Positions 25,513 through 34,568 of a DNA stretch of 64,000 nt are shown piece after piece. The stretch lies in the NCBI GenBank assembly GCA_964203275.1, contig CAXNMF010000006.1, positions 124,001 to 188,000 on the forward strand, written 5' to 3'. Numbering within the stretch: the first letter of the stretch is position 1; each line of letters opens with the position of its first letter. The notes under the pieces are model-generated. The model was given only the letters and a program-made list of their open reading frames with translations. It did no database searches and was not told the origin of the DNA. Position numbers and translations under genes: made by a program. The DNA is from Ga0077527 sp945862135. Its GTDB lineage: Bacteria; Pseudomonadota; Gammaproteobacteria; Burkholderiales; SG8-41.

Positions 25513-27162
25513 ATGGCCGAACGCGAAGCCATGGAGTATGACGTCGTCATCGTTGGTGCCGGTCCCGCCGGTCTCGGTGCGGCAATCCGCCTGAAACAGC
25601 TGGCCGCTGAACAGGGCCGCGAGGTCAATGTCTGCGTGCTCGAAAAAGGTTCTGAAGTCGGCGCGCATATTCTCTCCGGCGCGGTGATGGACCCGATTGC
25701 GTTGAATGAACTGATTCCGGACTGGAAAGAAAAAGACGCGCCGCTCAACGCGCCGGTCAGTGAAGACCGATTCATGATCCTCAGCGAAACCGGCGCATTC
25801 AAGATTCCGTCGGCGCTGCTGCCGGAATGTTTCCAGAACCACGGCAACTATGTCGTCAGCCTCGGCAACGTCGTGCGCTGGCTGGGTCAGCAGGCCGAAG
25901 CGCTGGGCGTGGAGATTTTCCCCGGCTTTGCAGCTGCGGAAGTTTTGTTTCATGAAGACGGACGCGTCAAAGGCGTTGCCACCGGCGACATGGGCATGGG
26001 CCGCGACGGCCAGCCCACCGACGCGCATCAGGTCGGCATGGAGCTGCATGCCAAATACACTTTCTTCGCCGAAGGCTGCCGCGGTCATCTCGGCAAACAG
26101 CTGCAGGAAAAATTCAAGCTGCGCGACGGCGTTGATCCGCAGGTCTACGGCATCGGCCTGAAAGAGCTGTGGGAGATCAAGCCGGAACTGCATCAGCCGG
26201 GGCTGGTGATCCACACCGCGGGTTGGCCGCTGGAGAGCGACACCTACGGCGGTTCCTTCCTGTATCACCTCGAAGACAACCAGGTCGCCATCGGTTATGT
26301 CGTAGGTCTCGCCTACAAGAATCCGTACCTGAGCCCGTACGAGGAATTCCAGCGTTACAAGACACATCCGGAAATCCGCAAATTTCTCGAGGGCGGCAAA
26401 CGCATTTCATACGGCGCGCGCGCGATTGCCGCCGGCGGCCTGCAGTCGCTGCCGAAGCTGGTGTTCCCCGGCGGCTGCCTCGTCGGTGATGACGCTGGCT
26501 TTCTCAATGCCTCGCGCATCAAGGGCAGCCATGCCGCGATCAAGTCAGGCATGCTCGCTGCGGAAGCGGCCTTCGCGGCACTGGCTGCGGAAACCCCTGC
26601 CCCTGAACTGACGGCCTATCCGGAATCGTTCAAATCGAGCTGGCTGCATGACGAGCTGCACCGCGCGCGCAACTTCAAGCCGTGGATGAGCAAGGGCCTG
26701 TGGATGGGCACGCTGATGGTCGGCATCGACCAGGTTGTGTTCCGCGGCAAGGCGCCATGGACATTGCATCACGACCACGCCGATCACGAATGCATCCGCC
26801 CGAAAACCGAATACACGCCGATCAGCTATCCGAAACCCGACGGCGTGCTGACCTTCGACCGGCTGTCTTCGGTGTTCATCTCGAACGTGAATCACAATGA
26901 AGATCAACCCATTCACCTGACGTTGAAGGATGCGTCGGTGCCGGTGAACGTCAACCTTGAACTCTACGATGCGCCCGAGCAGCGTTACTGCCCGGCCGGC
27001 GTCTACGAAATCGTGCGCGATGACAACGGGGCGAATCCGCGGCTGCAGATCAATGCGCAGAACTGCGTGCACTGCAAGACCTGCGACATCAAGGATCCGA
27101 CCCAGAACATCGTGTGGGTGACGCCGGAAGGCGGCGGCGGACCGAACTATCCCAACATGTAA
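25513..27162 (+). CDS. etfD: Electron transfer flavoprotein-ubiquinone oxidoreductase
   Basis: Membrane-associated flavo-iron-sulfur enzyme that passes electrons from ETF to ubiquinone, serving acyl-CoA dehydrogenases such as the FadE at 38028. From ATG 25513 (GGAG 6 bases upstream, preferred over ATG 25501) it has 549 residues, the family length. The FAD motif VVIVGAGPAGLGAAIRL is at the N-terminus, and the C-terminal 4Fe-4S cluster ligands are in CPAGVYE and NCVHCKTCDIKDPTQN. The C-terminal end WVTPEGGGGPNYPNM is the standard family end. It lies 55 bases after hpnE and may be co-transcribed with the following EAL gene. Confidence 0.96.
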   Translation: MAEREAMEYDVVIVGAGPAGLGAAIRLKQLAAEQGREVNVCVLEKGSEVGAHILSGAVMDPIALNELIPDWKEKDAPLNAPVSEDRFMILSETGAFKIPSALLPECFQNHGNYVVSLGNVVRWLGQQAEALGVEIFPGFAAAEVLFHEDGRVKGVATGDMGMGRDGQPTDAHQVGMELHAKYTFFAEGCRGHLGKQLQEKFKLRDGVDPQVYGIGLKELWEIKPELHQPGLVIHTAGWPLESDTYGGSFLYHLEDNQVAIGYVVGLAYKNPYLSPYEEFQRYKTHPEIRKFLEGGKRISYGARAIAAGGLQSLPKLVFPGGCLVGDDAGFLNASRIKGSHAAIKSGMLAAEAAFAALAAETPAPELTAYPESFKSSWLHDELHRARNFKPWMSKGLWMGTLMVGIDQVVFRGKAPWTLHHDHADHECIRPKTEYTPISYPKPDGVLTFDRLSSVFISNVNHNEDQPIHLTLKDASVPVNVNLELYDAPEQRYCPAGVYEIVRDDNGANPRLQINAQNCVHCKTCDIKDPTQNIVWVTPEGGGGPNYPNM

Positions 27163-27212
27163 TTAATAAAGGCCGTCTGAATTACAGGCGGCCCCAAGGA
27201 GTCAGGGGCGGG

Positions 27213-28769
27213 ATGAATTTCCTGTTCAAACTTACGTTGTTTCTGAGCAAACGCGGCGTCAAAACCATATTGACGCTGCTGCTCACGCTCGTACTCGGCG
27301 TCATGGTCATCGCGACCATCTACTTCACGCTGTTCGATCTGCAGTGGCTGGCTTTCCTTGGCGGCATCCTGTTTGCCGCCGTGCTGTCGATGGCCAGCCA
27401 GGCCTCCAAGGCCGAGTGGCTGATCATCCGCCGCACGCGCCAAGTGGAACGGCTGCGCAAACAAGTGCAGAAAGAGTCCGCGCGGCGCAAGATTTCCGAG
27501 GACGCGATGCTCGCCACCGAGGCGCGCATGCGCATGGTCAATGACCTGCTGCCGCTGCCGATCCTGTTTGTGGATCGCGATTTGCGTATACATGACCACA
27601 ACAAGGCCGCGCTCGAAATCACCCGTATCCCCGAGATCAGGATCGAAGGCCAGTTGCTGCGTGATGTGATGAGCTCAAGCTATATGGAAATGCTGCCGCA
27701 CTGCCGCGAAACGCTGACCGGAACACGCGTCGAGTATCAGCTCAAATGGCATAACGGGGAGAAATACACCATCAAGCAGGTGCCGCACCCGCCCGGAACT
27801 GATCGCCCTATCGGGTTTTATATCGTGATGCTGCCCGTGCACACTGCCCCCGGTGCCGCCCTGCCGGCTGAGCCGCATAGCGGCGGCAACGGCAACGGAA
27901 ATGGCAACACCACCATGAATTCAGATCCGCACGCCGCCATCACCATCGAAAGCGGCGAGACCATGTACCTGCATTCGATCAGCGACCAGTTGATGGTCGG
28001 CGACGACCCGCGCAGCAAGCTGGTGCGTGCGCTGCAACACAACGAATTCCTGCTGTTTGCGCAGAAAGTGCTGCCGCTGAAACCGCTGCCCTTTGATCAT
28101 GGCAGTTACGAGATCCTGCTGCGGCTGCGTGAAGAGGAAGACAATCTGCTGCCGCCCGGCGGATTCATTCCGATGGCGGAACGTTACGGCATGACCGAGG
28201 ACATCGACCGCTGGGTGGTGCACAACGTCATCGCCTGGTCGATGGCGCAGAAACTCGCGAATCCGCAATGGGACATTCCGATGTTCTCCATCAACCTCTC
28301 GGAAGCCTCGATCATCAATCCGGAATTTGCGCGGTTTGTACGACAGGAACTTAAAAACTCCGAATTCCCCGCACGTCAGCTGTGTTTTGAAATCGGCGAA
28401 CTGGAAACCATCAGCAACCACAATAACGTTGCCAATTTCATCGCTGCACTGAAACCGGCCGGCTGCCGCTTTACCGTCGACGACTTCGGCAGTGTGAAAC
28501 TGTCATTCTCCAATCTGAGCGGATTGCGGCTGGATTTTGTAAAAATCGACGGCGTGATCATTCAGAACATGTTCAAAACGCCGGCGGACCTGACCAAACT
28601 GAAGGCCATCGTCAACGTCTGCAACAAACTGGGCATGCAGACGGTGGCCGAGTTTGTCGAAGACGAACGGACGCTGGCCAAGCTGCGGGAAATCGGGGTT
28701 GATCACGCTCAGGGGTTCGGCATCGACCGGCCTGGGCCGGTGATCAAGGCGCTCAACACACCCGGCTGA
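27213..28769 (+). CDS. Membrane-anchored PAS-EAL cyclic-di-GMP phosphodiesterase
   Basis: A 518-residue signalling protein from ATG 27213 (AAGGAG and GGGGCGGG upstream). Two membrane segments occupy about 17-65. They are followed by a short coiled-coil-like helix (RRTRQVERLRKQVQKESARR), a PAS domain (about 105-215) and a Gly/Asn linker. The EAL domain runs from about 285 to the end. The catalytic set appears complete: Glu300 in YEILLR, NLS, Glu in CFEIGELE, DDFG, Lys in FVKIDG, Glu in VAEFVE and Gln in AQGFG. There is no GGDEF domain, so it should degrade c-di-GMP in response to a signal sensed by PAS. Confidence 0.9.
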   Translation: MNFLFKLTLFLSKRGVKTILTLLLTLVLGVMVIATIYFTLFDLQWLAFLGGILFAAVLSMASQASKAEWLIIRRTRQVERLRKQVQKESARRKISEDAMLATEARMRMVNDLLPLPILFVDRDLRIHDHNKAALEITRIPEIRIEGQLLRDVMSSSYMEMLPHCRETLTGTRVEYQLKWHNGEKYTIKQVPHPPGTDRPIGFYIVMLPVHTAPGAALPAEPHSGGNGNGNGNTTMNSDPHAAITIESGETMYLHSISDQLMVGDDPRSKLVRALQHNEFLLFAQKVLPLKPLPFDHGSYEILLRLREEEDNLLPPGGFIPMAERYGMTEDIDRWVVHNVIAWSMAQKLANPQWDIPMFSINLSEASIINPEFARFVRQELKNSEFPARQLCFEIGELETISNHNNVANFIAALKPAGCRFTVDDFGSVKLSFSNLSGLRLDFVKIDGVIIQNMFKTPADLTKLKAIVNVCNKLGMQTVAEFVEDERTLAKLREIGVDHAQGFGIDRPGPVIKALNTPG

Positions 28770-28792
28770 AACCGCACACCGCTATCGCGGTT

Positions 28793-28832
28793 GCTATATA
28801 AGTTATTGATTTTAAATAACTTTTTATATAGC
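28793..28832. terminator. AT-rich hairpin between converging genes
   Basis: GCTATATAAGTTATT pairs with AATAACTTTTTATATAGC around a short loop, with a bulge of three Ts. It lies between the 3' ends of the EAL gene (plus strand) and the thiolase (minus strand). The thiolase stop codon falls inside the right arm. It is a probable bidirectional terminator. Confidence 0.55.
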
Positions 28833-30028
28833 CTCAAATACCCCCGCGGCACCCATCCCAGTGCCAATGCACATGGTGACCATGCCGTATTTCTTGTTGT
28901 GACGGCGCAGGCCGTGCAGCAACGTTGCCACGCGGATCGCACCGGTCGCACCCAGCGGATGACCCAGCGCAATCGCGCCGCCCAGCGGATTGACCTTTTG
29001 CAGGATCGAGTCCAAGTGTCGCGGATCACCGCCAGTGACTGCGCGGCAAACGCTTCATTGAGTTCGATCCAGTCGAGTTGCTCCTTGCTGAGACCGGCAT
29101 GCTGCAGCACCTTGGGAATCGCCTTGACCGGGCCGATGCCCATCACATCCGGCGGCACGCCCGGCTACCGCATAAGCAACAAAGCGGCCCAGCGGTTTGA
29201 GGTTGTAGCGTTTAACGGCGGCTTCGCTCATCAGCACCACCGCGCCTGCGCCATCCGACATCTGCGAACTGTTGCCGGCGGTGACGCTGCCTTTGGCGGC
29301 AAACGCCGGTTTCAGTTTGGCCAGTGCTTCAACGGAGGTATCGCGGCGCGGACCTTCGTCCTGTTCGGCGCGACGGGTCTTCACGGTAATTTCGCGCGTA
29401 TTCAGGTCGGGCAAGCGGTCGGTTGATGTCGTACCGGCGTGATCTCGTTTTTGAACTCGCCGCCATCGCTGGCCCATACCGCGCGGCGATGGCTTTCCGC
29501 AGCAAACAGATCCTGATCCTCGCGGCTGACTTTCCATTGCTCGGCGACGCGTTCTGCGGTGATGCCCATGCCGTAGGCGATGGCGACGTTTTCATCCTTT
29601 GCAAAGACCGACGGACTGAAACTCGGCTTGTTGCCGCCCATCGGCACCATGCTCATGCTTTCAGTGCCGGCGGCAATCATCACCTCGGCTTCGCCAAGGC
29701 GGATGCGCGCCGCGGCATCGGCAACGGCCTGCAGACCCGACGAACAGAAACGATTGAGCGTCATGCCCGGCACAGTGTCGGGGAAACCTGCGAGCAGCAG
29801 GCCGATGCGGGCAACGTTCATGCCCTGCTCGCCTTCAGGCATCGCGCAGCCGGCAATGACATCGCCGATCTCATGGAGATCCAGCCCCGGGCACTGCGCG
29901 ACAGCGCTTTTCAGCACATGGGCCAGCAGATCGTCGGGACGCACGTTTTTAAGCATGCCGCGCGGTGCCTTGCCCACCGGCGAACGGGTGGCAGCGACGA
30001 TATAGGCATCCTGCAGGGATTTGGTCAT
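28824..30028 (-). pseudogene. Acetyl-CoA acyltransferase (thiolase) with four apparent indels
   Basis: Last enzyme of beta-oxidation. All family landmarks are recognisable: MTKSLQDAYIVAATRSPVGK at the start, nucleophile Cys in NRFCSSGLQA, GHPLGATGA and the C-terminal CIGTGMGAA. The reading frame is broken four times, at about 29427 (one base missing in ITPV/TTSTDRLPDLN), 29161 (extra G before VPPDVMG), 29029 (extra A after AVIRD) and 29014 (extra A before KVNPLGG). The total length is 401 codons plus two bases. Between the breaks conservation is excellent, which is unusual for an old pseudogene. It is either recently dead or affected by sequence errors. It should partner the upstream dehydrogenase/hydratase gene. 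Confidence 0.85.
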
Positions 30029-30044
30029 GTCAGTTCCCTCATCT

Positions 30045-30104
30045 CAATTCCTTAGGGGTTTGCCGTTTTTGAGCATGTGCTCGATGCGCGCCTGCGTCTT
30101 TTGG
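30045..30104 (-). repeat. Duplicated 3' tail of the dehydrogenase/hydratase gene
   Basis: The minus strand here encodes KTQARIEHMLKNGKPLRN followed by a stop, nearly identical to the last 18 codons of the 30172-32661 gene (KTQARIEHMLKTGKPLRN). About 65 unrelated bases separate it from the real gene end. It is a partial duplication, or the leftover of a second copy lost by deletion. Confidence 0.85.
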
Positions 30105-30163
30105 CTACGACATAACCTGAAGGTTAGTCTTCGCCGAAAATCGAGGCTATGTTGCTCCAACAT

Positions 30164-30190
30164 CAAGCCCCTCAGTTTCTGAGGGGCTTG
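30164..30190 (-). terminator. Hairpin overlapping the stop codon of the dehydrogenase/hydratase gene
   Basis: CAAGCCCCTCAG (30164-30175) and CTGAGGGGCTTG (30179-30190) form a perfect 12-bp stem with a TTT loop, spanning the last codons and the TGA. No T-run follows on the minus strand, so it may stabilise the mRNA end rather than terminate. Confidence 0.55.
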
Positions 30191-32661
30191 CCCGTCTTGA
30201 GCATATGCTCAATCCGGGCCTGTGTTTTTTCTGTCGCGATCAGTTCCATGAAGTGCTGACGTTCCAGATCGAGGAACCACTGCTCATCAACAAGGCTTCC
30301 GCCTTCGATGTCGCCACCGCACATCACGGTCGCGACTTTGCTCGCGATCAGTTTGTCGTGTTCGGAGATATAAGCGCCAGCGTGCATATTTTCGACAAAG
30401 GCACGGATGGTCGAAATTCCGCTGCGGCCCAGCACCGGAATCGCCTTGGCGCGCAGCGGCGGTCGGTATCCGGCAGCGGCCATCGCACGTGCTTCCGACT
30501 TGGCGATTTCCAGCAATTCGAAACGGTTCATCACTACACGGTCGGTCGGTCGCAGATAACCGATCTCGCGCGCATTTTCAGCGCTGCGCCCGACTTCCGC
30601 CATCGCCACCGCCTTGAAATATTTCTGCAGGAAGGGCGACATGTCGCCGCCCTTGGCTTCCGCCGCAGCTCGCATCGCGAATTCCTTGCAGCCGCCGCCG
30701 GCGGGCAGCAGGCCAACACCGACCTCAACCAGACCGATATAACTTTCCAGCGTCGCCACCGCGCGGTCGCAGTGCATGATGAACTCGCAGCCGCCGCCCA
30801 GCGCCAGGCCATCGACTGCAGCGACCGTCGGCACCATCGAATATTTGAGCATCTGCGTGGTGATCTGGAACTGTTCGACCAGATGTTCGACTTCGGCGAG
30901 TTTGCCGGCCATCAACTGATCGGCCACACCGATCTGTCGCGCCGCCTTTAATGCGAGGGACTCGGCTTCGCGTTTGACGCTCTTGAACAATTTGCCCAGC
31001 GCCGACGGTGCGGCGCGTTTTTCACCACCTCCCGCCGGTGTTTTTTTCAGATTGGCGCCGACCGAGAACGGCGCTTCGGTCTGCCAGATCACCAGGCCGG
31101 CATAGTTGCGTTCCGCTTCGGCGATGGCCTGCTGCACGCCTTCCAGCACATCGTCGCCGATGGCATGCATGCGGCTCTTGAAACTGACTATGGCGATGTC
31201 ATCGCCGGTATGCCAGCAGCGTACGCCGTCGGTTTCGAAAATCGTCGAGCCGTAACGCCGCTCCTCGCCGACCAGCTTGTCGGGGAAAGGTTGCCGGCGG
31301 TAAACCGGCAGCGCCGAACGTGGCTGATAGGCATCGGGCACCGGCGCAAAGGAACCGTCGGGCCGGTGCACGCCGGTGCGCGACGGATTGAGCGCCCAGG
31401 ACGGCAGCGGTGCATTCACCATCGCGCGACCGGCGGCAATGTCCTCGGCAATCCAGTCGGCAATCTGCCGCCAGCCCGCCGACTGCCAGATTTCGAACGG
31501 TCCGGTATCCCAACCGAAACCCCAGCGAATCGCAAAATCCAGATCACGCGCGTTATGCGCGATCGATGCGAGATGCAGTGCACAGTAATGGAAACTGTCG
31601 CGGAATATCGACCAGATGAACTGCGCCTGCGGATGCGCCGAAGCATGCAGTTGGGCAAAACGTTCGGCGACATTTTTGTTCTTCAATATTTCGATAACCG
31701 ACTCATCGGCCTTGCCGTCGGCATTTCTATAGGCGCCGGATTTCAGATCCAGCACGTGGATGTCACGGCCGACCTTCTGATAAACGCCCTTGCGCGCCTT
31801 CTGACCCAGTGCACCCTGGTCAATCAAGCCCTGCAACCACGCCGGCACGCCGTAATACTTGTGCCAGGGGTCATCGGGCAGCGTGTCGCGCATGGTGTTG
31901 ACGACATGCGCAAAAGTATCGAGACCAACGACATCGGCGGTGCGGAAGGTTGCGCTGCGCGGCCGCCCGATCAGCGAACCGGTCAGCGCATCGACGGTAT
32001 CAAAACCGATGCCGAGGCGCTCGGCGTGATGGATGGTGGCCAGCATCGAGAACACACCGACCCGGTTGGCAATGAAGTTGGGGGTGTCTTTCGCACGCAC
32101 CACGCCTTTACCCAGCGTGGTGACCAGAAACCGTTCCAGTTCATCGAGAATGCCCGCATCGGTGCCGTCGCAGGCAATCAGTTCAACCAGATGCATGTAA
32201 CGCGGCGGATTGAAAAAATGCACACCGCAGAAACGCGGCCGTTGCTGTTCCGGGAATGACGCCGCCAGCCGGTTGATCGACAGGCCCGAGGTGTTGCTGG
32301 CAAAAATAGTGTGTTCGCCGAGATGAGGCGCAACCTTGCGATACAGGTCAGCCTTCCAGTCCATGCGTTCGGAGATGGCCTCGATGACAATGTCGCAGTC
32401 GCGCAGCGATTCAAGATGCTGGTCGTAGTTCGCAGGCTCGATCAGGTCGGCGCAGTCCTTGGTCGCCAGCGGCGAAGGCTCGAGCTTTTTGAGATTGGCG
32501 ATGGCCTTGAGCACATTGCCGTTGGGGTCGCCCTCTTTCGCTGCCAGTTCAAACAGCATGACCGGCACGCGCGCGTTGATCAGGTGGGCGGCAATCTGCG
32601 CACCCATGACGCCGGCGCCGAGAACGGCGACCTTGCGCACCACGAGGGGGGATTGAGACAT
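30172..32661 (-). CDS. 3-hydroxyacyl-CoA dehydrogenase/enoyl-CoA hydratase (bifunctional)
   Basis: Bifunctional beta-oxidation enzyme of 829 residues from ATG 32661, with AAGGAG 8 bases upstream. The domain order is reversed compared with E. coli FadB. The NAD-binding dehydrogenase comes first (VAVLGAGVMGAQIAAHL near residue 10, then HFFNPPRYMHLVE and a second helical dehydrogenase domain). The crotonase part lies after about residue 480 (APFSVGANLKK; LGGGCEFIMHCDRAVA; GLVEVGVGLLPAGGG). The crotonase Glu in LVEVGVG is kept, so hydratase activity is expected. It sits between fadL and the thiolase, on the same strand. A copy of its last 18 codons lies just downstream. Confidence 0.93.
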   Translation of the reverse strand: MSQSPLVVRKVAVLGAGVMGAQIAAHLINARVPVMLFELAAKEGDPNGNVLKAIANLKKLEPSPLATKDCADLIEPANYDQHLESLRDCDIVIEAISERMDWKADLYRKVAPHLGEHTIFASNTSGLSINRLAASFPEQQRPRFCGVHFFNPPRYMHLVELIACDGTDAGILDELERFLVTTLGKGVVRAKDTPNFIANRVGVFSMLATIHHAERLGIGFDTVDALTGSLIGRPRSATFRTADVVGLDTFAHVVNTMRDTLPDDPWHKYYGVPAWLQGLIDQGALGQKARKGVYQKVGRDIHVLDLKSGAYRNADGKADESVIEILKNKNVAERFAQLHASAHPQAQFIWSIFRDSFHYCALHLASIAHNARDLDFAIRWGFGWDTGPFEIWQSAGWRQIADWIAEDIAAGRAMVNAPLPSWALNPSRTGVHRPDGSFAPVPDAYQPRSALPVYRRQPFPDKLVGEERRYGSTIFETDGVRCWHTGDDIAIVSFKSRMHAIGDDVLEGVQQAIAEAERNYAGLVIWQTEAPFSVGANLKKTPAGGGEKRAAPSALGKLFKSVKREAESLALKAARQIGVADQLMAGKLAEVEHLVEQFQITTQMLKYSMVPTVAAVDGLALGGGCEFIMHCDRAVATLESYIGLVEVGVGLLPAGGGCKEFAMRAAAEAKGGDMSPFLQKYFKAVAMAEVGRSAENAREIGYLRPTDRVVMNRFELLEIAKSEARAMAAAGYRPPLRAKAIPVLGRSGISTIRAFVENMHAGAYISEHDKLIASKVATVMCGGDIEGGSLVDEQWFLDLERQHFMELIATEKTQARIEHMLKTGKPLRN

Positions 32662-32742
32662 GGCTGGAGCTCCTTGATGCGTCAATCGATTCTAGCACCT
32701 GGGCCGGCGGACCACTGGCGGCGATTCAATGAATCAACCGTG

Positions 32743-32768
32743 AAAAAAAGCGGCCCGCAGGCCGCTTT
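32743..32768 (-). terminator. Rho-independent terminator of fadL
   Basis: AAAGCGGCC and GGCCGCTTT form a 9-bp stem around a four-base loop, 19 bases after the fadL stop. On the minus strand it runs into seven Ts. It separates fadL from the dehydrogenase/hydratase gene. Confidence 0.88.
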
Positions 32769-32786
32769 CCCGGATGACGCAACGCA

Positions 32787-34037
32787 TCAGAAACGATGCG
32801 AGTACTGCACTGACAGAATATCGGCCTTGTTGCTGAAGGTGCCGTTAAGGCGGCCAACCGCGGGATTCGGCGTGGCGGAAACCGTTGAGTCTTTGACGAA
32901 CTCGTGGGCATAAGCCACTTCCAGGGTGCCCTGCTTGTTCGGCTTGTATTGAACGCCCAACGCCACCCAGGTGCGATCCTGATCGGGCAGGCGCGGTGTG
33001 CGATCGATGTCATTGGTCGGCGTCTCATCGAAGGCAAGGCCAAAACGCAGCTTGGTCTTGTCATCCATCTTGTAGTTGGCGCCAACGCCGTAGCGCAGCG
33101 TATCTTTCCAGTTGAACACCAGCGAAGTGAGAGTCGCGCCAGCCGCCGCGCCAGAAGTACGGATGATGTCCAGGCGCTTGATCTTGCTCCAGCCGGTATA
33201 GGTCAGGTCGGCCATCACTTCCCACTTCGAATCGATCTTGCTGAGCACGCTGAACGAGGCCGAGTCCGGCATTGTGATGTCGGCACGGACGGACCCGTTG
33301 CCCGCCGCTGCGACCGAGAACATCGCGCTGCCTTCCAGCTCGTAAGCCACCTTCGAACGATAAGTCATGCCGAACTGCGTGCTGGGCGTAGCCTGCACGA
33401 AATAACCCAGGTTAAAACCAAAACCGATGTCATCACCTTCGATCGTCAGCACGCCGGGAGCGCCGGCAAAGCCGGTCAGCGTTGCATCGATCTTCTGCAG
33501 GCTGACACCGACGCCGATGGAGGATTTTTCCCCCAGCTTGTAGGCAATCGACGGGTTCAGATTCACCGTCTTGATCTCGGACTCGATGCCGGTCAGTTGG
33601 CCGCGCCATCCCGGCTCGTATTCAGTGGCAAGCCCGAACGGTGCGTTGACCGCAAATCCGAAGCGCAGCATCGGATTGATGTCCATCGTGTAGAAAATAT
33701 TCGGCACAACATGCACACCACCACCATCGCCGCCGTCACCGGTGCCTGGCGCGGCAAACGCACCCGTGGATCCCGCGTTGGAAAACTTGAATGACGGCAC
33801 CAGAATGTGACCGGCTGCCGTGAACTGTTTGCCGGAGGGCAATGCAGCCATTGCCGCCGGATTGGACCAGGCCACGCTGGCATCGTCCGCAGCTGCCGCT
33901 CCGCCGGCAAATGCATTGCCGGTGCCGCTGCCGCTTTGTGTGCCGATGCCGAAACCGCCGGCCCAGACGGCACCTGCCATGCTGGATAAAGCCAGCGCAA
34001 CAGCCGCTGAAGACAGCCGCTTGTTCAACTTAACCAT
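32787..34037 (-). CDS. fadL: FadL-family outer-membrane fatty acid transporter
   Basis: Outer-membrane beta-barrel that imports long-chain fatty acids or other hydrophobic compounds. From ATG 34037 (GGAGGGG upstream) it has 416 residues with a signal peptide ending AGAVWA. The mature N-terminus GGFGIGTQSGSGTGNAFAGG and the ASVAWSNPAAMAALPSGKQF segment are the FadL hatch signature. The C-terminus ends in ILSVQYSHRF, with the terminal Phe expected of outer-membrane proteins. It belongs to the fatty-acid block and is followed by its own terminator. Confidence 0.94.
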   Translation of the reverse strand: MVKLNKRLSSAAVALALSSMAGAVWAGGFGIGTQSGSGTGNAFAGGAAAADDASVAWSNPAAMAALPSGKQFTAAGHILVPSFKFSNAGSTGAFAAPGTGDGGDGGGVHVVPNIFYTMDINPMLRFGFAVNAPFGLATEYEPGWRGQLTGIESEIKTVNLNPSIAYKLGEKSSIGVGVSLQKIDATLTGFAGAPGVLTIEGDDIGFGFNLGYFVQATPSTQFGMTYRSKVAYELEGSAMFSVAAAGNGSVRADITMPDSASFSVLSKIDSKWEVMADLTYTGWSKIKRLDIIRTSGAAAGATLTSLVFNWKDTLRYGVGANYKMDDKTKLRFGLAFDETPTNDIDRTPRLPDQDRTWVALGVQYKPNKQGTLEVAYAHEFVKDSTVSATPNPAVGRLNGTFSNKADILSVQYSHRF

Positions 34038-34151
34038 GATCCCCTCCAATCCGGATGACGTTAAACGCTGCATTGAACTGCAGATAAAATTTCGAGCCAT
34101 GTTACCCCTCGCAGCGGCTGTGCGCTCAGCCGCAGGGGATTTACTGTTGCA

Positions 34152-34541
34152 CTATACCACACGCGGACGGCGATCATTGTCCACAGCGACATAGGTCAGC
34201 ACGGCCTCGGTGACCTTGACGCATTCCTCACGCTCCGGCCTGCGCTGGGCATAGACGGTGACGTCAACAGTAATGGACGTGCGGCCGACCTTGACGACTT
34301 CGGCATAAAAACTGACAACATCACCGACAAACACAGGCTGCTTGAAGGTGAAAGAGTTCACGGCAATGGTGGCCACCCGCCCTTTCGCCAGGCGAACGGC
34401 CGGTATGCTCCCGGCGAGATCCACCTGCGACATGATCCAGCCGCCGAAAATGTCGCCGGTATGGCTGGCATCCGAAGGCATCGGAATGACGCGCAGCGTC
34501 GGCTCCTTGCCTGCAGGCAGCAGGGTGGCCTCAATAGTCAT
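34152..34541 (-). CDS. YciA-like acyl-CoA thioesterase
   Basis: A 129-residue hotdog-fold protein of the acyl-CoA thioesterase family, which releases free acids from acyl-CoA. The family motif DASHTGDIFGGWIMSQVDLAGS (about 24-45) and the second-strand TIAVNSFTFKQPVFVGDVVSFYAEV segment are intact. It lies 27 bases after the acyl-CoA synthetase stop and is probably co-transcribed with it. A thioesterase in a degradation cluster may relieve CoA trapping. Confidence 0.9.
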   Translation of the reverse strand: MTIEATLLPAGKEPTLRVIPMPSDASHTGDIFGGWIMSQVDLAGSIPAVRLAKGRVATIAVNSFTFKQPVFVGDVVSFYAEVVKVGRTSITVDVTVYAQRRPEREECVKVTEAVLTYVAVDNDRRPRVV

Positions 34542-34568
34542 CGCCCCTCAATCCTCATTCTCCAATCC

